Shown one piece after another: positions 48,498 to 56,657 of a stretch of 64,000 nucleotides of DNA. Within the stretch, counting starts at the first letter, position 1, and every line of letters begins with the position of its first letter. The notes beneath the pieces were generated by a model. It was not told the DNA's origin and searched no databases. It was given only the letters and a program-made list of their open reading frames with translations. The translations under genes and the position numbers were made by a program. The stretch spans positions 1 through 64,000 of the forward strand of contig NZ_SNWQ01000019.1 of assembly GCF_004361855.1 (NCBI RefSeq), written 5' to 3'. Origin of the DNA: Kribbella caucasensis. Its GTDB lineage: Bacteria; Actinomycetota; Actinomycetes; Propionibacteriales; Kribbellaceae.

Positions 48498-49942
48498 ACC
48501 TCACCGACCTCCGCGACGAGCTCAACTCCCGGGCCGCCGACGCCGACGACAACACCGGCAACGTCCTCGACGGCGTCCACCGCAAGATCCGCCGGACCAA
48601 ACAACGCCGCGTCGCGACCGCACTGGCCAGTACCGCGGCCCTGGTGGCCGTCGCGCTCGGCATCGTCGTCCCCAGCCTGACCAGCTCGACCCCCGAGCCG
48701 TCGGACCCACCGCCGGCGGACTACACCAAGGACGGCATCACCATCCCAGGCGTCGTGAACGGCGACCGCCTGGACAAGGCATGGATCGGCAAGCCCGGCG
48801 AGGACCGGCTCGAGTTCACCTGGGTCCCGTCGTCGAAGCAGATCGCACTCCGCTCGTTCTGCCGCTCGACCGCGAGCACCCCGAAGAACATCCAGGCCGC
48901 GATCAACGGCGTCGTCGTCCTGGAGATGGGGTGCGAAGACGCTCTGCCCGACCAGCCGACCACGCTGTCACCCGATGATTCGCTCTGGCTGGATGTCCCG
49001 CTCCGCCGACCGGCCAAGGTCACGATCACAATCGTCGACCCCACGACCCGAGCGGTTGGCGACTCGAACAGCCAACTGGCGCTCGGCATCTACACGTCGT
49101 CCGGCCAGACCGACCCGACCACTGCCCCGTCTCGGGAAGCACCCCAGAGCCCGGACGACTACGTCAAGAACGGAGTCCGCTACCGCGCCAAGGTCGGCGG
49201 TGACACGCTGGCCACCGCGGCCGTCGGCGATCCCGGTGAGTCCACTCTCCGGCTGCGGTTCACCGCCACCGGCGCACCGGTGAGCCTGCGCGACTTCTGT
49301 ACGGCGAACAAGGGCGACGTCCACGACCCGAAGTACGGTCTGCGGGTGCAGTTCAACGGGATCGAACGCGCCAATGGCCACTGCTACGGCGGTTCGACCG
49401 ATGCGGGTGGGGAGAGTAGCTACACCCTCAATGACCCGCCGCCTGCCGGCCAGACCGTGGAGGTGGTCGCGACGCTGATCGACAACGAGTCCGGCCGGCC
49501 GGTGACCGTCCCCGGCGTACGGCTGGGCCTGGGCGTCTACTTCCAGGGCCCACAGCGCGCCGTGACGAATCCGTCCGACGGCAAGAGCGTCAGGCTGCCT
49601 GAGCTGACCGAAGTGGACGGCTACACGTACAAGCTCGATCAGGTGAAGTCCGCTGCTGCGACCAGCGGCGAGGTCTCCGTCAAGACTCCGGACAACCGCC
49701 CCTACTTGATCCTGGCCGGCAGCACTCCACTGGGCGGCGGAGACACGCTCATCCAGGCGACCGTCCGGACCAACTCCGAGGAAGGCTCGATGTCGGCCGA
49801 CAGTGCCAGCTCCGACGGCAGCTTCGGTGTCGGCACCTATCCGCAACCGGCCGGGCCTTCCGCCACCGCCACCACCCGCATCACCAGTGGCAAGCCCACC
49901 AAGGGCATCCTGGTGATCGCCGTCTACGTGCCGGTGGAGTGA
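48494..49942 (+). CDS. membrane protein coupled to SigE-type factor, with duplicated extracytoplasmic domain
   Basis: 482 residues. A short cytoplasmic N-terminus (MNLTDLRDELNSRAADADDN), one membrane helix (VATALASTAALVAVALGIVV), then a large outer part. Two copies of a 120-residue domain are visible: YTKDGITIPGVVNGDRLDKA, followed by IALRSFCRST and a cysteine-bearing strand, and YVKNGVRYRAKVGGDTLATA, followed by VSLRDFCTAN and GHCYGG. A third, incomplete copy may follow. Position and topology suggest an anti-sigma-like or sensing partner of the sigma factor, but there is no anti-sigma zinc-finger motif. Confidence 0.8.
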   Translation: MNLTDLRDELNSRAADADDNTGNVLDGVHRKIRRTKQRRVATALASTAALVAVALGIVVPSLTSSTPEPSDPPPADYTKDGITIPGVVNGDRLDKAWIGKPGEDRLEFTWVPSSKQIALRSFCRSTASTPKNIQAAINGVVVLEMGCEDALPDQPTTLSPDDSLWLDVPLRRPAKVTITIVDPTTRAVGDSNSQLALGIYTSSGQTDPTTAPSREAPQSPDDYVKNGVRYRAKVGGDTLATAAVGDPGESTLRLRFTATGAPVSLRDFCTANKGDVHDPKYGLRVQFNGIERANGHCYGGSTDAGGESSYTLNDPPPAGQTVEVVATLIDNESGRPVTVPGVRLGLGVYFQGPQRAVTNPSDGKSVRLPELTEVDGYTYKLDQVKSAAATSGEVSVKTPDNRPYLILAGSTPLGGGDTLIQATVRTNSEEGSMSADSASSDGSFGVGTYPQPAGPSATATTRITSGKPTKGILVIAVYVPVE

Positions 49943-50695
49943 TCAGACCCAGGAGTGCAGGTTGGCGGCGTCGGTCGCGAGCTGGGTGATCGAGTCGTCG
50001 GCGACGAACTCGAGCAGCGCGTTGATCTCCCGGGGCTCGGCCGCCAGTCGGTCGAGCACCGGGCGCCACAGCGACTCCCGGCCGGACAACGGGAGCCGGT
50101 TGTTGGACGGCCACCAGGAGAAGACGTGCACGGTGCTCAGCCAGGGCATCAGCGCCTCCAGCTGTTCCAGACAGGTCCTGTCATCCAGGTCGACGGGCGG
50201 TTGCCAGTACGTCGTGAGGTTGGGCGCGCCGACATCGAGCAGCAGCGTGATGGTGGAGTCGACCTCGTCGGTCAGGGTGCCGCGGTGGAACTCCATCGCG
50301 ATCTCGATCCCGGCTCCGGCCGCGACATCGGCGAGCTCGGCCAGCCCCCGGGTCACCGCCATCCGGTCGCCCACGCCGGCGTCGGCGGTCCCCACGTTCC
50401 CGGCCCAGACGCGGATCCTCGGGGCACCCAGCTCAGCCGCCGTGGTCACCGCGGTACGGATCTCCTCCCGGTCGACGCTGCCGGCCCGCAGATAGGACCC
50501 GTACGCCGCGACCGCGAGCCCGTGATCCTCGCAGAGGGCGCGTGCCTTCCGGGCGGCCGGCAGATCGCCCAGCGGCACGTGGATGTCACCACCCCACTCG
50601 ATCGCCGAGAGCCCCGCCTGCGCGGCCACCTCGACGACCTCCTCGACCGCCAGCTGACGGAACGTCACCGAGACCAGACCGGTCCTCACACCCAC
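49943..50695 (-). CDS. sugar phosphate isomerase/epimerase (TIM barrel)
   Basis: 250 residues of the xylose isomerase-like AP2EC barrel: VSVTFRQLAVEEVVEVAAQA, SAIEWGGDIHVPLGD, MEFHRGTLTDEVDSTITLLL, with conserved metal-site Glu, His and Asp. Members act on sugars or on AP sites (endonuclease IV-like). The family is clear, the substrate not. It ends next to the membrane protein gene, stop codons adjacent, and starts 105 bp before rarD, divergent. Confidence 0.85.
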   Translation of the reverse strand: MGVRTGLVSVTFRQLAVEEVVEVAAQAGLSAIEWGGDIHVPLGDLPAARKARALCEDHGLAVAAYGSYLRAGSVDREEIRTAVTTAAELGAPRIRVWAGNVGTADAGVGDRMAVTRGLAELADVAAGAGIEIAMEFHRGTLTDEVDSTITLLLDVGAPNLTTYWQPPVDLDDRTCLEQLEALMPWLSTVHVFSWWPSNNRLPLSGRESLWRPVLDRLAAEPREINALLEFVADDSITQLATDAANLHSWV

Positions 50696-50765
50696 GCGTG
50701 CCTCCTTGTGTCACCTCTATCCAACCGCATCACTCCAGCGCATCTCACGTAATGAGCAAAGTGGT

Positions 50766-50793
50766 TTGACGCTTATGACGCAGGACCTAGACT
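50766..50793 (+). promoter_or_regulatory. promoter of rarD, probably leaderless
   Basis: TTGACG at 50766 and TAGACT at 50788 are 16 bp apart. The GTG start of rarD is at 50801, seven bases after the -10 box, so transcription should begin at or next to the start codon. Confidence 0.6.
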
Positions 50794-50800
50794 GCGAGGC

Positions 50801-51709
50801 GTGCCAGAGCTGCGGAGAGGGTTCTTCTACGGGTTCGCCGCGTACCTGATCTGGGGACTCTTCCCGCTCTACTGGAAGCTGCTGGACCAGTCCAGTGCGG
50901 TCGAACTGCTGGCCCACCGGATCATCTGGTCGCTGGTCACGATCGCCCTGCTGACCCTCGGACTCCGGCGCCTCGGCCGGGTCCGCGCGCTGCTCAGAGA
51001 TCCACGGCGCAGGTGGCCGCTCGTCGCGGCGGCACTGCTGATCTCGGTCAACTGGGGCACCTACATCTGGGGCGTGAACAACAGCCGCGTCGTCGAGACC
51101 TCGCTCGGCTACTTCATCACCCCGCTGTTCACCGTGCTGCTGGGCGTCTTCGTCCTGAAGGAGCGGCTCAACGCGGCTCAGTGGACCGCGCTGGCGATCG
51201 CCTTCGTCGCGGTGGCCGGGCTGACCATCGAGAACGGCCGGCCGCCGTGGGTGGCGATCGTGCTGACCTTCTCGTTCGGGTTCTACGGACTGGCGAAGAA
51301 GAAGGCCGGTGCCGGGGCGATCGAGGGGATGGCGATCGAGTCGGCCACCGCGGCTCCACTCGCGCTCGCGGCCATCGCCGTACTGGCTGTGCAGGGTCAG
51401 TCGACCGTGACTCACGAGGGTTCCGGCTATCTGGTGCTGGTGCTGCTGACCGGGCCGATCACCGCGGTCCCGCTGCTGCTCTTCGGTGCTGCCGCGACCA
51501 GGATCTCGATGACCACGCTCGGGCTGCTGAACTACATCGCGCCGATCATGCAGTTCGCGACCGGCGTCCTGGTGTTCCACGAGGACATGTCGCCGATGCG
51601 GTGGGCCGGGTTCGGGCTGGTCTGGCTGGCGCTGGCGATCTTCAGCTGGGACGGGATGAACCGGCGGCGGCGTACGGTGTCGCTGGAAGTCGCCGCATCC
51701 GCTGTGTGA
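50801..51709 (+). CDS. rarD: RarD/EamA-family transporter
   Basis: 302 residues, ten membrane segments. GFFYGFAAYLIWGLFPLYWK, FLVNWGTYIWGVNN-like stretch ISVNWGTYIWGVNNSRVVET, SLGYFITPLFTVLLGVFVLK and GLLNYIAPIMQFATGVLVFH are hallmark RarD. The role is unclear; the family is tied to chloramphenicol sensitivity in some bacteria and belongs to the drug/metabolite transporter superfamily. There is no ribosome site; the strong promoter right before the GTG points to a leaderless message. Confidence 0.9.
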   Translation: MPELRRGFFYGFAAYLIWGLFPLYWKLLDQSSAVELLAHRIIWSLVTIALLTLGLRRLGRVRALLRDPRRRWPLVAAALLISVNWGTYIWGVNNSRVVETSLGYFITPLFTVLLGVFVLKERLNAAQWTALAIAFVAVAGLTIENGRPPWVAIVLTFSFGFYGLAKKKAGAGAIEGMAIESATAAPLALAAIAVLAVQGQSTVTHEGSGYLVLVLLTGPITAVPLLLFGAAATRISMTTLGLLNYIAPIMQFATGVLVFHEDMSPMRWAGFGLVWLALAIFSWDGMNRRRRTVSLEVAASAV

Positions 51710-51730
51710 TCGGCTGGACGCATCCGGCTA

Positions 51731-51746
51731 CTTAGGGCAACCTAAG
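51731..51746. promoter_or_regulatory. short inverted repeat next to the phoX promoter region
   Basis: CTTAGG, four bases, CCTAAG. It lies 22 bp after rarD and ten bases before the PHO box. It recalls half of an iron-regulator box but its spacing is too short for one. It could be the loop end of a rarD terminator or an operator. Confidence 0.35.
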
Positions 51747-51755
51747 CCTTTTGAC

Positions 51756-51777
51756 GTTCACCTGACCTTCACCCGGT
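51756..51777 (+). promoter_or_regulatory. PHO box (PhoP site) of phoX
   Basis: Two contiguous 11-bp direct repeat units, GTTCACCTGAC and CTTCACCCGGT, match the actinobacterial PHO-box pattern G-T-T-C-A-C-C followed by a degenerate half. A likely -10 is TAGCCT at 51794. PhoP would activate from here under phosphate limitation. Confidence 0.7.
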
Positions 51778-51844
51778 TCCCGTTTGGGCTCCCTAGCCTC
51801 GCGGCGTCTGCTGAACTGAACTTCTGAGAACCGGAGTCACCCGC

Positions 51845-53911
51845 GTGAGCCCCAAGCTGCTGCCGCTGATCAGCCAGATCGGCACCCGTCACGGATCCCG
51901 ATCCCTTCGCACTTGTGAGATGAAGTGCGCGAACCAGTGCGACCACGCCGACCCGAACCCGTCGGGTAACGAGCACATCCAGACCGTCATGCGGTCCGCG
52001 TTCTCGCGGCGCGGCATGCTGAAGCTCGGCGCCGCCGGGGTCGCGGCAGCCGGTGTCACCACGCTCGCGGTGAACGCCCCGGCCGCGGCCGACATGCTCG
52101 TCGCCTCGAACGGTGACAAGGGCAACGGATCGTTCCCCGGTTTCCCCGGTCCGCGCGGCGAACTCAGCCACAGCGTGGTGCCGCCGAACCGCAAGGACGA
52201 CATCGTCGTCCCGAAGGGTTACGAGCAGGCCGTGATCATCGGCTGGGGAGACCCGGTCGTGCCGGGCGCGCCGAAGTTCGACGTCAACGCGCAGACGCCC
52301 GAGGCGCAGGCCAAGCAGTTCGGCTACAACAACGACTACACGATGATCGTGCCGCTGCGGGACGACAAGAAGTCGCTGCTCGTCTGCAACCAGGAGTACA
52401 CCGACGAGTACCTGATGTTCCCGACCGGCAAGTACGACGACGCCACCACCAAGAAGATCGCGATGGCCGCGCACGGCATGTCCGTCGTCGGCATCGAGCG
52501 GGTCGGCCGCAGCGGCCAGTGGCGCCGGGACAAGTCCCTGCCGAAGTACAACCGCCGGATCACCGTGCACACCGAGTTCGAGGTCACCGGCCCGGCCGCG
52601 GCGGATCCCCGGGTCGGCACGAAGGTCTCCGGCACGTTCGGCAACTGCGCCGGCGGCGTCACGCCGTGGGGCACGATCCTGTCCGGCGAGGAGAACTTCC
52701 AGGGCTACTTCGACGTCTCCGACACCGTCGCGGCCGAGCACGTCACCTCCCTCAAGCGGTACGGCGTGCCGACCACCAAGACCACGCAGAAGGGCTGGAG
52801 CACGGTCGACCCGCGCTTCGACCTGACCAAGACCCCGACCGAGGCGTACAAGTTCGGCTGGATCGTCGAGGTCGACCCGTACGACCCGAAGTCGACGCCG
52901 AAGAAGCGCAGCATGCTCGGCCGGCTCAAGCACGAGGGCGCCACCATCACGATCACCGCCGACGGCCGGATCGCGGCGTACACCGGTGACGACGAGCGCG
53001 GCGAGTACATCTACAAGTTCGTCTCGACCGGCAAGTACGACGAGGACGACCGCAAGGCGAACTTCGGCCTGCTCGACCACGGCACCCTGTACGTCGCCAA
53101 GTTCACCGGCGACGGCAGCGGCGACGGCCTCTACGACGGCACCGGCCAGTGGATCCCGCTGACCTCGGACACGGAGTCGTTCGTCGCCGGGATGAGCGTC
53201 GCCGAGGTCCTGATCAACACCCGGATCGCGGCCGACAAGGTCAGCCCGACCCGGATGGACCGGCCCGAGGACATCGAGCGGAACCCGGTGAACGGCAAGG
53301 TCTACGCCGCGCTGACGAACAACTCCAACCGGGGCGGCACCTTCCCGGTGGACGAGGCCAACCCGCTGGCGAAGTCGCACACCCGCCCGAGCCTGGGCGC
53401 CCCGCTGGTGGAGCAGTCCGGCAACCGCAACGGGTACGTCCTCGAGCTAAGCGAGGAGGGTGACGACGCCGCCAAGACCGGGTTCAACTGGAACCTGTTC
53501 CTGGTCTGCGGCGACCCGGCCGCGCAGGAGACGTACTTCGGTGGGTTCGACAAGACCAAGGTGAGCCCGATCTCCTGCCCGGACAACGTCGCCTTCGACG
53601 GCTCCGGCAACCTGTGGATCTCCACCGACGGCAACGTGCTCGGCTCCAACGACGGCATCTTCACCGTCCCGGTGGCGGGCCCGAAGCGCGGCCAGGTCAA
53701 GCAGTTCCTGTCCGTGCCGTTCGCCGCCGAGGCCTGCGGTCCGCTGATCAGCGATGACGACAAGACCGCCTTCGTCGCCGTTCAGCACCCCGGCGAGACC
53801 GACGACGCGACCTTCGAGAAGCCCACCTCGACCTGGCCGCACACGCACAAGTTCCCCCGCCCGGCCATCGCCTGCGTCTGGCGCAAGGACGGCGGCCGCG
53901 TCGGCAGCTGA
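51845..53911 (+). CDS. phoX: PhoX-type alkaline phosphatase (DUF839), Tat-exported
   Basis: 688 residues. A twin-arginine signal is near residue 55 (FSRRGMLKLGAAGVAAAG) after an unusually long 50-residue leader with several cysteines, then a PhoX beta-propeller: YTDEYLMFPTGKYDDATTKK, GGVTPWGTILSGEENFQGYF, RPEDIERNPVNGKVYAALTN and SGNLWISTDGNVLGSNDGIF. PhoX enzymes are calcium/iron-dependent monoesterase phosphatases exported folded. The PHO box upstream implies control by PhoPR. Convergent with the polyprenyl synthase gene. Confidence 0.9.
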   Translation: MSPKLLPLISQIGTRHGSRSLRTCEMKCANQCDHADPNPSGNEHIQTVMRSAFSRRGMLKLGAAGVAAAGVTTLAVNAPAAADMLVASNGDKGNGSFPGFPGPRGELSHSVVPPNRKDDIVVPKGYEQAVIIGWGDPVVPGAPKFDVNAQTPEAQAKQFGYNNDYTMIVPLRDDKKSLLVCNQEYTDEYLMFPTGKYDDATTKKIAMAAHGMSVVGIERVGRSGQWRRDKSLPKYNRRITVHTEFEVTGPAAADPRVGTKVSGTFGNCAGGVTPWGTILSGEENFQGYFDVSDTVAAEHVTSLKRYGVPTTKTTQKGWSTVDPRFDLTKTPTEAYKFGWIVEVDPYDPKSTPKKRSMLGRLKHEGATITITADGRIAAYTGDDERGEYIYKFVSTGKYDEDDRKANFGLLDHGTLYVAKFTGDGSGDGLYDGTGQWIPLTSDTESFVAGMSVAEVLINTRIAADKVSPTRMDRPEDIERNPVNGKVYAALTNNSNRGGTFPVDEANPLAKSHTRPSLGAPLVEQSGNRNGYVLELSEEGDDAAKTGFNWNLFLVCGDPAAQETYFGGFDKTKVSPISCPDNVAFDGSGNLWISTDGNVLGSNDGIFTVPVAGPKRGQVKQFLSVPFAAEACGPLISDDDKTAFVAVQHPGETDDATFEKPTSTWPHTHKFPRPAIACVWRKDGGRVGS

Positions 53912-53941
53912 CGTAGTGCGGACAGCTCTTCGGGTGACCAT

Positions 53942-54002
53942 GAACAAGAAGTGGGGACCTCGGACAGGGAATTACCTTGTCCGCGGTCCCCGGTTCTTGT
54001 TC
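53942..54002. terminator. long hairpin repeat between convergent genes (copy B)
   Basis: Arms 53942-53966 and 53978-54002 form a stem of about 25 bp with three imperfect positions and an 11-nt loop; outer arm GAACAAGAA pairs with TTCTTGTTC, inner GGGGACC with GGTCCCC. Shares both arm sequences with copy A at 25047-25123. It lies between the 3' ends of phoX and the polyprenyl synthase gene, which fits a two-way terminator. Confidence 0.7.
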
Positions 54003-54042
54003 AAGGTCCCGAGAATTGAAGGTCCCCGGCGTACGGAGAACC

Positions 54043-55065
54043 TCAGACGGAGCGGGTGACGACCAGGTCGCAGAGGGATTCGAGGGCGGTGCGGGGGATG
54101 CCTTCGGGGAGGCCGGAGAGGAGTTTGCGGGCGTCGGCGGCCCGGCGGCGGACGTCGTCCTCGGCCTGCTGGAGGGACGGGTGGGCCCGGAGCAACCCCA
54201 GGGTTTCGGCCAGCCGGGCGTCGTCGGTGAGGTCGGAGTCCAGCAGCTCCAGCAGCCGGGCGTCCCCGGGCTTCGACGGATCGGCCGAGGCGCGGAAGAT
54301 GAGCACCGGCAGCGTCGGCACCCCCTCGCGCAGGTCGGTACCGGGCGTCTTGCCGGACTGGACCGATTCGGAGGTGACGTCGAGGATGTCGTCGGCCAAC
54401 TGGAAGGCGGCGCCGATCTCCTCGCCGAAGGCCCGCAGCGCCTCCTGCACCTCCTCCGAGGCACCCGCGAAGCGCGCACCGAACAAGGCGGATGTGGCGA
54501 TCAGTGAGCCGGTCTTGTCCGCGACCACCGACAGGTAGTGCGCGAGCGGGTCCTGGCCATCGCCGACCCCGAGTGTCTCCCGGATCTGCCCCTCGACCAG
54601 CCGGCCGAAGGTACGGGCCTGGATCCGGACCGCTTCCGGTCCGAGCCCGGCGACCAGGTCGGATGCGCGGGCGAACAACCAGTCCCCCGCCAGGATCGCC
54701 ACCGAGTTGTCCCAGGCCGCGTTCGCGGTGGAAGCACCCCGCCGGAGCGCGGCCTCGTCCATCACGTCGTCGTGGTGCAGCGTCGCGACGTGGGTCAGCT
54801 CGACCACGACGGCCGACTCGATCACCTCATCGGCGTCGGGACGCGGCCCGAACTCCGCCGCCAGCAATACCAGCAGCGGGCGGAACCGCTTGCCGCCGGC
54901 AACCATGACGTGCTGGGCGGCCTGGGTGACGAACGGCGCCTCGGACTGGGTGGAGTCCCGCAGCGCCTGCTCGACCCGTTCCAGGCCGGCCCGGACCCGG
55001 GACTCGAGCGCCTCGTCGGCGATCGCGAATCCCAGGCTCTCAGCCGGCAACGGAGTCGGGCTCAA
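54043..55065 (-). CDS. ispB: trans-polyprenyl diphosphate synthase for the quinone side chain
   Basis: 340 residues. First aspartate-rich motif in VATLHHDDVMDEAALRRG, second in GAAFQLADDILDVTSES, plus GGKRFRPLLVLLAAE. It makes the long isoprenoid chain attached to menaquinone, the electron acceptor of complex I. It starts with TTG at 55065 in a TTGA overlap with nuoN1, so it is translated with the nuo operon. The exact chain length is not readable from sequence. Confidence 0.88.
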   Translation of the reverse strand: MSPTPLPAESLGFAIADEALESRVRAGLERVEQALRDSTQSEAPFVTQAAQHVMVAGGKRFRPLLVLLAAEFGPRPDADEVIESAVVVELTHVATLHHDDVMDEAALRRGASTANAAWDNSVAILAGDWLFARASDLVAGLGPEAVRIQARTFGRLVEGQIRETLGVGDGQDPLAHYLSVVADKTGSLIATSALFGARFAGASEEVQEALRAFGEEIGAAFQLADDILDVTSESVQSGKTPGTDLREGVPTLPVLIFRASADPSKPGDARLLELLDSDLTDDARLAETLGLLRAHPSLQQAEDDVRRRAADARKLLSGLPEGIPRTALESLCDLVVTRSV

Positions 55066-56657
55066 CGGATGAACTCACCCGCTCGGGCCGCCAGGTCGAG
55101 CATCGGGCCGGGAACCAGGCCGAAGACGACGGTGGCGGCGAGACCCAGGGCGACGGCGGCCGTGGTCTGCCAGCCCGGCAGCGCCACGTCCGGCGCATCA
55201 GCCGGCAGGTCGGAGAAGAACATCAGCACGATCACCCGGACGTAGAAGAACGCGGCGACCAGGCTGCACAGTACGGCGACCACGACCAGCGGCCAGGCCC
55301 CACCGGTCCACGCGGCGGTGAACACGGCCCACTTGCCGGTGAAACCCGCGGTCAGCGGGATGCCGGCGAAGGACAGCAGGAAGAAGGCGAAGACACCGGC
55401 CAGCAGCGGCGACTTCTTGCCCAGCCCGGCCCACCGGGACAGGTGGGTGGCCTCGCCGCCCGCGTCCCGCACCAGCGTGACGACGGCGAAGGCGCCGATG
55501 GTCGGGAAACCGTAGGTGACCAGGTAGAACAGCACCGCCTGGGTCGAGGTGATCCCGTTGAGCACACCGCTCCCGGCCTGTGCGAGCCCGACGAACGCGG
55601 TCAGCAGGAAGCCCGCGTGCGCGATCGACGAGTACGCGAGCATCCGCTTCACGTCGGTCTGGGTGATCGCGACGATCGAGCCGACCACCATGGTCAGGAT
55701 GGCGACCACCCACATCATCGGCGCCCAGTCCCACCGGCTGCCGCCGAGCGCGACGTAGAAGACCCGCATCAGCCCGACGAACGCGGCGATCTTGGTGCAC
55801 GCGGCCATGAACCCGGTGACCGGCGTCGGCGCACCCTGGTACACGTCCGGCGTCCAGGAGTGGAACGGCACCGCGCCGACCTTGAACAGCAGGCCGACCC
55901 CGATCATGCCGGTACCGGCGAGCAGGATCGTGTCGCCGCCGGTCTGGGTGGCCAGCGCGTCGGCGATCCCGCCGAGCGACATGGTGCCGGCGTACCCGTA
56001 CAGCATCGCGATCCCGAACAGCAGGAAGGCCGAGGCGAAGGCGCCGAGCAGGAAGTACTTCATCGCGGCTTCCTGCGAGATCAGCCGGCGACGCCGGGCC
56101 AGCCCGCAGAGCAGGTACAGCGGCAGCGAGAAGACCTCGAGCGCGACGAACATCAGCAGCAGGTCGTTGGCTGAGGCGAACAGCATCATGCCGCCGACGG
56201 CGAACAGCGTCAGCGGGAAGATCTCGGTGTGCTCGACCTTGGCCGCGGTACCCTCCCGCTCGGCCTCGGACCCCGGTACGGCGGCCGCCTGGCCCGCGAA
56301 CGCGGACAGCCCACCGTCGACCGAGCGCTCCGCGAACAGCAGCACACTGATCAGCGTCAGCGCGAGCAACGTGATCCAGGTGAACAGCGCCGGGCCGTCC
56401 ACCGAGATCGCGCCCTGGGCGGCGATCAGTTCCTTCTTGTCGGCCATCAGCAGCACGGTCAGTACGCCGGCCGCCGCCAACCCGACGATCGCCAGCGCGA
56501 CCTGGACCAGGTGCCGGAGGTACCGCGGCAGGAACGCCTCCACCAGGACGCCGACACAGGCCGCCCCGAAGACTACGAGCAACGGCATCAGCTCGGTGTA
56601 CTCGAGCTTCGGCGCGGTGAAGTCCGCCACCGGCAAAGCCGTCAGCACTGCACTCAC
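55062..56657 (-). CDS. nuoN: NADH-quinone oxidoreductase subunit N, main operon
   Basis: 531 residues of antiporter-like subunit. Conserved glutamate in FVALEVFSLPLYLLCGLARR, conserved lysine in LLFKVGAVPFHSWTPDVYQG, and TDVKRMLAYSSIAHAGFLLT. The GTG at 56657 follows CGGAGGGACAGAA and overlaps the nuoM stop. Last nuo gene, followed by the prenyl synthase. A charged cytoplasmic loop (SEAEREGTAAK) between helices is longer than in NuoN2. Confidence 0.94.
   Translation of the reverse strand: MSAVLTALPVADFTAPKLEYTELMPLLVVFGAACVGVLVEAFLPRYLRHLVQVALAIVGLAAAGVLTVLLMADKKELIAAQGAISVDGPALFTWITLLALTLISVLLFAERSVDGGLSAFAGQAAAVPGSEAEREGTAAKVEHTEIFPLTLFAVGGMMLFASANDLLLMFVALEVFSLPLYLLCGLARRRRLISQEAAMKYFLLGAFASAFLLFGIAMLYGYAGTMSLGGIADALATQTGGDTILLAGTGMIGVGLLFKVGAVPFHSWTPDVYQGAPTPVTGFMAACTKIAAFVGLMRVFYVALGGSRWDWAPMMWVVAILTMVVGSIVAITQTDVKRMLAYSSIAHAGFLLTAFVGLAQAGSGVLNGITSTQAVLFYLVTYGFPTIGAFAVVTLVRDAGGEATHLSRWAGLGKKSPLLAGVFAFFLLSFAGIPLTAGFTGKWAVFTAAWTGGAWPLVVVAVLCSLVAAFFYVRVIVLMFFSDLPADAPDVALPGWQTTAAVALGLAATVVFGLVPGPMLDLAARAGEFIR

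Noticed and set aside
51731-51746. Iron-regulator (IdeR/DmdR) box upstream of phoX
   Set aside because: The two half words are four bases apart, too close for the 19-bp iron box; kept only as an inverted repeat.
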